A DNA stretch of 5,691 nucleotides from Acidimicrobiaceae bacterium. Its GTDB lineage: Bacteria; Actinomycetota; Acidimicrobiia; Acidimicrobiales; Ilumatobacteraceae. The stretch covers positions 1 to 5,691 of the forward strand of contig CANLHV010000082.1 in the NCBI GenBank assembly GCA_947490975.1, read 5' to 3'. The position numbers and the translations under genes were made by a program. How positions within the stretch are numbered: the first letter of the stretch is position 1; every line of letters begins with the position of its first letter. This document shows positions 1 through 5,634 of the stretch, piece after piece. Under the pieces are notes generated by a model. The model worked only from the letters and a program-made list of their open reading frames with translations. It was not told the origin of the DNA and did no database searches.

Positions 1-646
1 TTTGTGAAGCAACCATTTCGCTGTGATCGCGAGCAATCTTGTTCATCTCTGAAGCAAACGCACCCGGCGCAATGGCCGTGACGACGATGTCGTCTTGAAT
101 CAAGCGCAGCGCCATGCGTTTAGTCATGTGAATTAATCCGGCTTTGCTCGCCGCGTATGGATAAGTTTCCATTTCGTTGATTGAAACGCCGTCGATTGAT
201 GCAATGTTGATGACTTTTGCCAAACGTTTGTTTTTTGCGGCTGCTGCTCGCAACTGCGGCGCGAGCGCCTGGGTCAAAAAGAATGGTGTCTTCATGTTGA
301 GGTCGACTGTTTTATCCCAACCAGATTCTGGAAACGAATCAAATTCTGCCATCCACGCGGCGCCAGCATTGTTGACCAAAATATCGATTGCAGATTCGCG
401 TTTGGCGATTTCGGCGGCAAATGCAGTCACGCCCGCTTGAGTTGCCAAGTCACTCGGGATCGAAATGCATTCTCCGAATTGCGAGAGCTCTTTGGCTGCA
501 GCATCGCACTGCGCTGCTTTACGCGCAGTGATATAAACGCGCGAACACCCGTGCTCTAAAAAGCCCTCCACGATCATCGCGCCGATGCCACGTGATCCAC
601 CAGTAACAATTGCAACTCGATTTTTTAAAGAGAAAAGATCTTTCAT
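1..646 (-). CDS. Short-chain dehydrogenase/reductase, RhlG-like (C-terminus beyond window)
   Basis: NAD(P)-dependent oxidoreductase of the classical SDR family, cytosolic. Translating the minus strand from ATG at 646 gives 215 residues without a stop; the frame leaves the window, so about 40 residues are missing if the usual ~250-260 length holds. Visible motifs are the Rossmann loop TGGSRGIG (15-22), NNAG (92-95), Asn117, catalytic Ser150 and Tyr164-x3-Lys168: a complete Asn-Ser-Tyr-Lys tetrad. Arg42-Lys43 after the second strand suggest a preference for NADPH (inference from family rules). The start region and the VYITARK stretch resemble the RhlG-type 3-oxoacyl reductase branch annotated under rhamnolipid synthesis, but such names are poor guides to substrate; it could be any ketoacyl or ketone reductase. 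ATG 646 is chosen because the first strand begins at about residue 10 and a TAGCAT hexamer lies 7 nt upstream. It diverges from the toxin-antitoxin operon. Confidence 0.93.
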   Translation of the reverse strand, partial: MKDLFSLKNRVAIVTGGSRGIGAMIVEGFLEHGCSRVYITARKAAQCDAAAKELSQFGECISIPSDLATQAGVTAFAAEIAKRESAIDILVNNAGAAWMAEFDSFPESGWDKTVDLNMKTPFFLTQALAPQLRAAAAKNKRLAKVINIASIDGVSINEMETYPYAASKAGLIHMTKRMALRLIQDDIVVTAIAPGAFASEMNKIARDHSEMVASQ

Positions 647-653
647 GCTCACG

Positions 654-659
654 ATGCTA
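654..659 (-). promoter_or_regulatory. Putative -10 element (TAGCAT) of the SDR gene
   Basis: Read on the minus strand, TAGCAT fits the actinobacterial TANNNT -10 pattern and ends 7 nt before the ATG at 646. Transcription would then start at or within a base of the start codon, giving a leaderless mRNA. No convincing -35 box is visible and no Shine-Dalgarno sequence precedes the ATG, which fits this reading. Confidence 0.5.
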
Positions 660-707
660 CGACTGGCAAACACTCGCAGCCCCAGCCAAGAAATTAGAAA
701 TAAGTGA

Positions 708-739
708 TGGTAGTAAAGCAGTAGCAATTTGGTAGTATC
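708..739 (+). promoter_or_regulatory. Putative antitoxin operator: three GTAG repeats at 11-bp spacing
   Basis: GTAG occurs at 710-713, 721-724 and 732-735, that is, exactly 11 bp apart. The surrounding units are TGGTAGTAAA (708-717), CAGTAGCAAT (719-728) and TGGTAGTATC (730-739), so the shared pattern is YRGTAGYA. The third copy lies inside the imperfect palindrome TTGGTAGTATCAA (729-741) and overlaps the predicted -10 hexamer of the toxin-antitoxin operon. RHH antitoxins are known to bind tandem short repeats as dimers side by side and to repress their own operon. One repeat per helical turn immediately upstream of an RHH gene fits that scheme. Binding is inferred. Confidence 0.6.
733..738 (+). 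promoter_or_regulatory. Putative -10 element (TAGTAT) of the toxin-antitoxin operon
   Basis: TAGTAT fits TANNNT and ends 8 nt before the antitoxin ATG at 747, so the transcript would have zero to two leader bases. It is embedded in the third GTAG repeat, so a protein bound there would block RNA polymerase. No clear -35 hexamer is seen about 17 bp upstream. Confidence 0.5.
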
Positions 740-746
740 AACAGCA

Positions 747-983
747 ATGAAACTTAGTGTGAGTTTGCCCGACGACGAATGTGTATATCTTGACCAATGT
801 GTTGCCGACGGTTTGTATCCATCTCGCTCTGCTGTGCTGCTTCGGGCGCTGCGGCTATTGAAAAGTGCAGACCTCGGCAAAATGTACGCCGAAGCATTTG
901 ATGAGTGGGTCAACAGTGAAGACGGCAAAGACTGGGACGCAATAGATGCATCTGACGCAAAAACTGCGTCAAAAAAAGATTAA
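747..983 (+). CDS. Ribbon-helix-helix antitoxin of a MazEF-type pair
   Basis: Predicted 78-residue antitoxin that neutralises the toxin encoded directly downstream and binds operator DNA. The N-terminus MKLSVSLPDDE is a typical RHH/CopG beta-strand; helix A follows (about 8-19), then a turn (GLYPSRS) and helix B (about 25-43) rich in Leu, Arg and Ala. The C-terminal half (about 47-78) is acidic, with Tyr and Trp (MYAEAFDEWV, DWDAID), as expected of the unstructured segment that wraps around a MazF toxin; the very end is Lys-rich. A TTG at 729 in the same frame would add six residues (MVVSTA), but ATG 747 is preferred because the RHH strand starts there and 729 falls inside the operator. The stop TAA is followed immediately by the toxin ATG. 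It is unlike AbrB-fold E. coli MazE; RHH partners of MazF are known in mycobacteria. Confidence 0.85.
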   Translation: MKLSVSLPDDECVYLDQCVADGLYPSRSAVLLRALRLLKSADLGKMYAEAFDEWVNSEDGKDWDAIDASDAKTASKKD

Positions 984-1331
984 ATGCTCAGAGGCGAAAT
1001 TCGACTGGTCAATTTAGACCCAGCAATCAGTGGCGAAGCCAACAAAGTTCGCCCTGCAGTTGTTGTGAGCAATGATGTTTTGAACAACACAACTAGGGCG
1101 TTAGATCGCGGAGTTGTAACCGTCGTACCGATTACGTCCAACACTCGCAAGGTTTACCCATTTCAGGTTCATTTGCCTCGCAAGACAACGGGGCTGAGCA
1201 CAGATTCAAAAGCCCAAGTTGAACAAATTCGCGCCGTCGCGATGAGCCGCATCGGTAAGCGGGTGGGTCGCCTTACTGCTGATTTAGAAGAAGATTTGAA
1301 TGTTGCGCTCAAATTGCACCTGGCGCTCTGA
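984..1331 (+). CDS. MazF/PemK-family endoribonuclease toxin
   Basis: Predicted sequence-specific, ribosome-independent mRNA interferase of 115 residues, a normal length for the family. Recognisable blocks are GEIRLVNLDP (4-13), the VRPAVVVSND strand (22-31), VVPITSN (47-53), HLP and GL-TDSKAQVEQIRAV in the middle, and the closing SRIGKRVGRL segment that in MazF proteins precedes the last helix. Arg23 and Thr51 align with the conserved Arg and Thr/Ser that form the catalytic pair in characterised MazF proteins such as that of B. subtilis. All key positions look intact, so the toxin is probably functional. It abuts the antitoxin gene with no spacer and lacks a strong Shine-Dalgarno sequence, implying translational coupling to the antitoxin. 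The cleavage recognition sequence cannot be predicted from this. A plasmid-type Kid/PemK label would be equally valid. Confidence 0.92.
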   Translation: MLRGEIRLVNLDPAISGEANKVRPAVVVSNDVLNNTTRALDRGVVTVVPITSNTRKVYPFQVHLPRKTTGLSTDSKAQVEQIRAVAMSRIGKRVGRLTADLEEDLNVALKLHLAL

Positions 1332-1357
1332 CTAAAAATCGTGTCAGGTCGCAGGGG

Positions 1358-1363
1358 TAGCGT
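1358..1363 (+). promoter_or_regulatory. Putative -10 element (TAGCGT) of the acyl-CoA dehydrogenase operon
   Basis: TAGCGT fits TANNNT and is followed by exactly 6 nt before the ATG at 1370, placing the expected +1 on the A of the start codon. It lies in the 38-nt gap after the toxin stop. A GTGTCAGG stretch (1341-1348) lies upstream, but it is too close to be an ordinary -35 box. This supports 1370 as the start and an operon independent of the toxin-antitoxin genes. Confidence 0.5.
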
Positions 1364-1369
1364 GGGGAT

Positions 1370-2683
1370 ATGGCAGCCCCACAAATGCACTCAGGAATAA
1401 CCACCGACGATGCGATGAACTTGGCGATGTCGCCAGGTGCCGTGCCGCTTTACGAAGCCGTGGTTGCGTTTATAAAAAACGAGATTGATCCAGTTACCGA
1501 AGAATATTTCAAGCTTGGCGAAGGCCGACCTGATCGCTGGCAATATGGCAAAGGTCAACTCGAACTGCTCGAGTCGATCAAAGCCAAGGCAAAAGCCAAC
1601 GGGTTATGGAATTTCTTTTTGCCCAACTCTGAAACTGGTCAAGGATTATCGAATCTTGACTATGCGTATATTGCCGCTGAACTTGGCAAGAATCCAATCG
1701 CATCAGAGTGTTTGAATTGCAGCGCACCTGATACGGGCAACATGGAAGTTCTTGAGCGTGTTGGCACGCCCGAGCAAAAAAAGAAGTGGCTTGAGCCGTT
1801 GTTGAATGGCGAGATTCGCTCGGCATATGCGATGACAGAACCAGATGTCGCTTCAAGCGATGCCAAAAATTTAGAGTGCCGCGCGATTCTCGATGGCGAT
1901 GAATGGCTGATCAATGGCGAGAAGTTTTATATTTCTGGCGCTGGTGATCCACGATGCAAAATTTTGATTTGCATGTTGATGACAAGCCCAGACGGGCCAC
2001 CGCATAGTCGACACTCGCAAATTTTGGTGCCAATAGATACACCGGGCGTTGAAATAGTTGGCGCGATGCACGTGTTCGGTGAAGATGATGCGCCACATGG
2101 TCACATGCATTTGCGATTTACAGATGTACGAGTGCCGAAGTCGAACATGTTGTTGGGCGAGGGTCGCGGTTTTGAAATTTCGCAGGTTCGTCTCGGACCA
2201 GGTCGAATTCATCACTGCATGCGCTCAATCGGTGCGGCCGAGCGTGCGCTTGAGTTGATGGTGCGTCGTGGTTTGAGCCGAGAAGCATTTGGTAAACCAC
2301 TCGCTCGACTTGGAAAGAACACCGAAGTTATTGGCAAAGCGCGAATCGAAATTGAAGCGATGCGACTAATGGTGTTGCGTGCTGCACGCGCGATGGACAC
2401 GATGGGCAACGCCGAAGCGCGAGTTTGGGTGAGCGCAGTTAAAGCGATGGTGCCAGAGCGCGTTTGCAAAATTATTGACGAAGCGATGCAAGTTTTTGGT
2501 GCGACTGGTATTTCGCAATGGACACCGTTGGCTCGCATGTATGCAGGTCAGCGCACGCTGCGACTCGCCGACGGCCCCGACGAAGTGCACTGGCACGTCG
2601 TCGGCCGGGCCGAACTTGCCCGACACGAAGGTAAGCCTTTAGGCTTCGGAGAAAATTCGGCAAAATCAAAAGGGGCCAAATAA
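1370..2683 (+). CDS. Acyl-CoA dehydrogenase, ACAD10/11-like
   Basis: FAD-dependent flavoprotein of 437 residues that introduces the alpha-beta double bond into an acyl-CoA, passing electrons to an ETF-type acceptor. The N-terminal helical domain spans about 25-150. The middle beta domain contains the flavin-contacting YAMTEPDVASSDA (153-165), NGEKFYISGAGD (182-193) and FTDVRVPKSNMLLGEG (250-265). The C-terminal helical domain has RLGPGRIHH (274-282), GLSREAFGK (301-309), QVFGATGIS (374-382) and ADGPDEVH (400-407). The last motif is diagnostic of the ACAD10/11 branch; Asp401 aligns with the catalytic Glu of MCAD-type enzymes, so the base is probably Asp. There is no kinase or phosphatase domain like that fused to the animal ACAD10/11 proteins. 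Chain length of the substrate cannot be told. ATG 1370 is chosen for the leaderless promoter arrangement; Met6 and Met16 are possible alternatives. Its stop overlaps the next ATG. Confidence 0.93.
   Translation: MAAPQMHSGITTDDAMNLAMSPGAVPLYEAVVAFIKNEIDPVTEEYFKLGEGRPDRWQYGKGQLELLESIKAKAKANGLWNFFLPNSETGQGLSNLDYAYIAAELGKNPIASECLNCSAPDTGNMEVLERVGTPEQKKKWLEPLLNGEIRSAYAMTEPDVASSDAKNLECRAILDGDEWLINGEKFYISGAGDPRCKILICMLMTSPDGPPHSRHSQILVPIDTPGVEIVGAMHVFGEDDAPHGHMHLRFTDVRVPKSNMLLGEGRGFEISQVRLGPGRIHHCMRSIGAAERALELMVRRGLSREAFGKPLARLGKNTEVIGKARIEIEAMRLMVLRAARAMDTMGNAEARVWVSAVKAMVPERVCKIIDEAMQVFGATGISQWTPLARMYAGQRTLRLADGPDEVHWHVVGRAELARHEGKPLGFGENSAKSKGAK
2671..2675 (+). promoter_or_regulatory. Shine-Dalgarno-like AGGGG before the alcohol dehydrogenase
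   Basis: AGGGG lies 7 nt before the ATG at 2683, inside the 3' end of the dehydrogenase reading frame. It is the clearest ribosome-binding site in the window and belongs to a gene that cannot be leaderless within its operon. It supports 2683 as the start and re-initiation at the TAATG overlap. Confidence 0.6.
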
Positions 2684-3891
2684 TGGATCCAGTAATCAAC
2701 ACTTTCGGCCTTGAGCCGATGTCAAGCACAGTCTCTGGACCAAACGTCGCAGCGACGCTTGCGCAATATGTTTCGCCACACGGCACTCGTGCGTTTATCA
2801 TCACCGACGCTGGCGTAAATGGTGCTGGTGTTGTAAAACCGATTACTGACGCCCTGACAACTGCAGGCATGAAGTGGCAGGTGTTTGATCAGGTGTCACC
2901 GAACCCGACCGATCTGAACGTCGTCGCCGGTGTTGCTGCAATCAATAAGTTTGGGCTTGAGGGCACTGTTGTCGTATTAATTGGTGGTGGCTCAGTTATG
3001 GACTGTGGCAAATATATTGCGCTCGCAGCACCAAACGGTGTCGACCATGTTGGTTTGGCATTTGCCCCAGAACTAGACGCCAACGATCGAATTGATTTTT
3101 CGACACTGGCACCAAAAGTCAGCGCTTCAAAACCGGGCTTGCCAACAATTGCGATTCCAACTACTTCGGGCACTGCATCAGAGACAAACGGTGCTGGTTT
3201 GATCACCGACACGTCAGACCCTGCGCATCATCGCAAACTTTTGTTCATCAATCCGCTGCTTCGTCCGCGCACGATTTTGCTCGACCCGACTTTGACAGTT
3301 GGTATGCCAGCAAAGGGCACCGCTGCTTGTGGCATGGATGTATTGACTCACGCGATCGAGGCTCATACATCAGTGAAATCGAACCCATATGGTGATGCAC
3401 TCGCATTGCACGCGATTCGACTCGTTGCAAAATATCTGCCGATTGCAGTTAAGAATGGTGCCGACCTTGAAGCGCGAGCAAACATGCAAATTGCATCGCA
3501 CTTGGCCGGTCGTGCATTTTCAAGCGGGCCACAACTAGGTATGGTGCACGCACTTGGTCACCCGATTTCTGGTCAGTTGCATCAAGCACATGGTCAGACT
3601 CTGGCCACGATGTTGCCGCACGTGATGCGTTTTAATCGCGACGTAGTCGCCGAGCGATACGCCAATGTCGGTGAAGCACTAGGTACTGAAGTTGACCCAG
3701 ATGCTGCAATTGCCGCCGTAGAAAAACTTTCGGCGACTGTTGGCACCAATCGCAAACTCAGTGAACTTGGTGCAACTAGTGACAACATTGGCGCATTGAC
3801 ACAAGACGCATTGCGCGACTTGACAATTTTGACGACACCGCGCTACCCATCGCGCGGTGAAGTGCACGAACTTTACGCCAAAGCGCTTTAA
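2683..3891 (+). CDS. Iron-containing (group III) alcohol dehydrogenase
   Basis: Cytosolic NAD(P)-dependent alcohol/aldehyde oxidoreductase of 402 residues, a normal length for the Fe-ADH family. The N-terminal nucleotide-binding domain has IITD (39-42; this Asp corresponds to the residue that favours NAD in lactaldehyde reductase FucO) and GGGSVMDCGK (101-110), followed by IPTTSGTASE (158-167). The C-terminal metal domain has GMDVLTHAIEA (217-227) and MVHALGHPISG (287-297). Predicted metal ligands are Asp219, His223, His289 and His303; the 14-residue spacing of the two last His matches FucO, and His293 matches its second active-site His. All are present, so it should be active. It overlaps the acyl-CoA dehydrogenase gene by one base and is surely co-transcribed. 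The substrate is unknown; alcohol, hydroxyacid and phosphonoacetaldehyde enzymes share this fold. Maleylacetate reductases are less likely because the full metal-ligand set is kept. Confidence 0.93.
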   Translation: MDPVINTFGLEPMSSTVSGPNVAATLAQYVSPHGTRAFIITDAGVNGAGVVKPITDALTTAGMKWQVFDQVSPNPTDLNVVAGVAAINKFGLEGTVVVLIGGGSVMDCGKYIALAAPNGVDHVGLAFAPELDANDRIDFSTLAPKVSASKPGLPTIAIPTTSGTASETNGAGLITDTSDPAHHRKLLFINPLLRPRTILLDPTLTVGMPAKGTAACGMDVLTHAIEAHTSVKSNPYGDALALHAIRLVAKYLPIAVKNGADLEARANMQIASHLAGRAFSSGPQLGMVHALGHPISGQLHQAHGQTLATMLPHVMRFNRDVVAERYANVGEALGTEVDPDAAIAAVEKLSATVGTNRKLSELGATSDNIGALTQDALRDLTILTTPRYPSRGEVHELYAKAL

Positions 3892-3895
3892 GCGA

Positions 3896-4372
3896 CTAAC
3901 TTTCTAGCGAATTTATAGTCAGTGGTTTGAGCGCAATCCAGGATTGCTTTAATCCTGGGTGCAAGTTGAGATCTGTGACTTGTTCAATCGGCGACCATTT
4001 AGTTGCAGTTGATTCTGGGTTAGCGATGTGAGCACCCGCGTCGCTCATCGCGTGAGCGATAACCGTGTCGTAACTCCACGGGCCGTGGTTATCTGAAAAA
4101 ACATGTTTAACAGTTAGTGCATCGATGTTGATGCCCATTTCTTCGTGTGCCTCGCGCAGCGCCGCAGTCACTGAATCTTCATGAGAGTCTTTTGCGCCAC
4201 CGGGCAGCCCCCATGTGCCGCCGCCATGTGTCCATTCGGCGCGAAGTTGCAATAAAACTTGCGGTTCTGGTGTATCGCGACGCAAGATCAGCAAACCCGC
4301 TGCGCCAAACCGCCCCCAATGGCGATGGCCGCAGTCACAATCGACCCATCCGTCGCCGTCACGTTGTCCCAT
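3896..4372 (-). CDS. Nudix hydrolase with N-terminal CxCG..H motif
   Basis: Predicted nucleoside-diphosphate-X pyrophosphohydrolase of 158 residues. The Nudix box Gx5Ex7REUxEExGU is complete at 59-81: Gly59, Glu65, Arg73-Glu74, Glu77-Glu78, Gly80, Ile81. The Glu77-Glu78 pair would bind the catalytic Mg2+. TWGLPGG just before the box and RAEWTHGGG (44-52) are typical of MutT-like members. The N-terminus has CDCGHRHWGRFGAAG (12-26), where Cys12, Cys14 and His16 or His18 could form a small metal site; I recall similar heads on actinobacterial Nudix proteins. The substrate is not predictable; 8-oxo-dGTP, ADP-ribose or other nucleotides are possible. It starts 15 nt after the MFS stop on the same strand without a Shine-Dalgarno sequence, so it is either co-transcribed or served by a weak TACTGT hexamer 9 nt upstream. 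It converges on the alcohol dehydrogenase with only 4 nt between stops. Confidence 0.93.
   Translation of the reverse strand: MGQRDGDGWVDCDCGHRHWGRFGAAGLLILRRDTPEPQVLLQLRAEWTHGGGTWGLPGGAKDSHEDSVTAALREAHEEMGINIDALTVKHVFSDNHGPWSYDTVIAHAMSDAGAHIANPESTATKWSPIEQVTDLNLHPGLKQSWIALKPLTINSLES
3933..3958. repeat. Two overlapping, mutually exclusive inverted repeats in the Nudix 3' end
   Basis: GCAATCC-A-GGATTGC (3933-3947) is a 7-bp inverted repeat with a 1-nt centre. CCAGGATT-GCTTT-AATCCTGG (3938-3958) is a perfect 8-bp inverted repeat with a 5-nt loop. They share 3938-3947, so only one can form at a time. They lie inside the Nudix coding region, about 45 nt past the alcohol dehydrogenase stop on the plus strand. 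No T-tract follows on either strand, so an intrinsic terminator is not supported; it may act weakly in ending plus-strand transcripts or be chance. Confidence 0.3.
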
Positions 4373-4387
4373 TAGTCAATAACAGTA

Positions 4388-5581
4388 TTACGAAACGATG
4401 TCTAACGCGACTGCAGACTTTGGCACGACGTTGCGCACTGACCAATTGTCTCCGGCCAAAATTCGGCTGGCCAAAATTAATGTGAGCATGATTGCGCCGG
4501 TGCCGATGAAAGTTGTTGTGCGACCGAGATGGTCATATGCGACGCCAGAAAAACTTGCGGCGACACCCCCAGCCAGAGTTTCCATGCCACCGAGCAGACC
4601 TTGCGCACCTGCTTGTCGTTCAAGTGGAGCACTTGTACCAACCGCAACACCTGCACCGGTGACAAAGAAGCCGTCGTTTAGTGAGTGAAAGAGAAACACG
4701 ACCATCATCAAAGTAGGTGTTGGCATCAAGCCGTAGCCGGCCATAAATATGGCACCAAGAATCATCCCGAAACTACCCGCGCGGTATGGTCCGATGCGTT
4801 GCACGAATTTTCCGCCAAATGGACCGAGCAAAATTAGTGGCAGTACAAAAACAGAGACGCCAAAGTTGGCCATCCATTGTGCAGCGTCAAGATCGTCCAT
4901 CATCAACACCCAAAGTGAGTCGAATACGCCAATCATGAAAAACAGTGCAACGCCGATCAATATGCCCGAAGTGATGGCGCGATTCTTCAACAAGTCAATC
5001 GCAAATCTCTCAGTGGGGTGATTCTCTTTGGCGGTTTCAGGCACCGCAATGCGACTTACGACGATTACGAATAGCGAAATAATTGTTGCAAGAAATATAA
5101 ATGGGCCAGGAATGCCGAAGAACTCGGCGAAAATTACTGAGATAACCGGACCTGAGGCAAAGCCGGCGACTTCAAAAGACAAAATACGACCAAGATTGCG
5201 ACCAAAGTTGTCGGGATCAGCGACGATAATTACGCGTCGCAGCGCTGGCAATGCGCTGCCCGCGCCAAAACCCATAATGATGCGCGAGATGAGAAGAATT
5301 ATGAATGTTTCGCCAAGCGCCATGCCGATGCAACCAATTACTTCAAGACCTAAGCCAAGAATTATTAATCGTTGAGCCCGACCACGGTCGGCGAGTGGGG
5401 CGATGCTGACTTGGCCGAGAAATGATGTAAAGAAACCGACCCCAACGATGAACCCAAGTGCCGACTCGGCGATGCCGAAGTTGTTGCGAAAATCGTCGAG
5501 CATTGTAAACATCACGCCGTATAGGCAAGACGATGAACCGATAGCAAAAAGCAGCGTCAATACAATTCGCTGTTTATTCAC
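4388..5581 (-). CDS. Major facilitator superfamily transporter (12 predicted TM segments)
   Basis: Inner-membrane secondary transporter of 397 residues, a normal MFS length. Hydrophobic segments fall at about 7-27, 41-63, 71-89, 92-113, 135-154, 159-179, 203-224, 237-256, 267-286, 288-312, 326-346 and 356-376, with a charged central loop at 180-202, the usual 6+6 layout. The loop between TM2 and TM3, APLADRGRAQR (61-71), is a good MFS motif A, and SRIIMGFGAG (99-108) matches the conserved TM4 start. This look fits proton-coupled drug or metabolite exporters, but the substrate is not readable. The start is GTG at 5581: TM1 begins almost at once, no nearer start exists (the next Met is residue 24, within TM1), and a TAGATT hexamer ends exactly 6 nt upstream. 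The Nudix gene follows after 15 nt. Confidence 0.93.
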   Translation of the reverse strand: MNKQRIVLTLLFAIGSSSCLYGVMFTMLDDFRNNFGIAESALGFIVGVGFFTSFLGQVSIAPLADRGRAQRLIILGLGLEVIGCIGMALGETFIILLISRIIMGFGAGSALPALRRVIIVADPDNFGRNLGRILSFEVAGFASGPVISVIFAEFFGIPGPFIFLATIISLFVIVVSRIAVPETAKENHPTERFAIDLLKNRAITSGILIGVALFFMIGVFDSLWVLMMDDLDAAQWMANFGVSVFVLPLILLGPFGGKFVQRIGPYRAGSFGMILGAIFMAGYGLMPTPTLMMVVFLFHSLNDGFFVTGAGVAVGTSAPLERQAGAQGLLGGMETLAGGVAASFSGVAYDHLGRTTTFIGTGAIMLTLILASRILAGDNWSVRNVVPKSAVALDIVS

Positions 5582-5587
5582 CCGACA

Positions 5588-5593
5588 AATCTA
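5588..5593 (-). promoter_or_regulatory. Putative -10 element (TAGATT) of the MFS gene
   Basis: On the minus strand TAGATT is followed by exactly 6 nt (TGTCGG) and then the GTG start at 5581, so the predicted +1 is the G of the start codon. No Shine-Dalgarno sequence is present. This supports the GTG start and a leaderless transcript. Confidence 0.5.
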
Positions 5594-5634
5594 GCGTTTT
5601 TAAATGAAGCAGCAGTTGCGTAAGACTGAACAGT

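Noticed and set aside
177..440. Plus-strand open frame of 87 codons
   Set aside because: It lies entirely antisense to the SDR gene, whose motifs are clear, and its translation shows no recognisable family feature.
729..746. TTG start extending the antitoxin by six residues
   Set aside because: It falls inside the repeat and promoter region, and the RHH strand starts naturally at the ATG at 747.
1871..2215. Minus-strand open frame of 114 codons
   Set aside because: It is antisense within the acyl-CoA dehydrogenase gene; its composition reflects the opposite strand's codons.
2472..2870. Minus-strand open frame of 132 codons across the two dehydrogenase genes
   Set aside because: It is antisense to two well-supported genes, spans their junction and has no recognisable motif.
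3880..3889. AAAGCGCTTT palindrome at the end of the alcohol dehydrogenase as a terminator
   Set aside because: The 10-bp palindrome has no room for a loop and no T-tract follows.
4147..4485. Plus-strand open frame of 112 codons
   Set aside because: It runs antisense across the Nudix start and the MFS end, and is rich in Arg and Pro without a family pattern.
5028..5375. Plus-strand open frame of 115 codons
   Set aside because: It is antisense to the transmembrane region of the MFS gene and has no motif or start signal.
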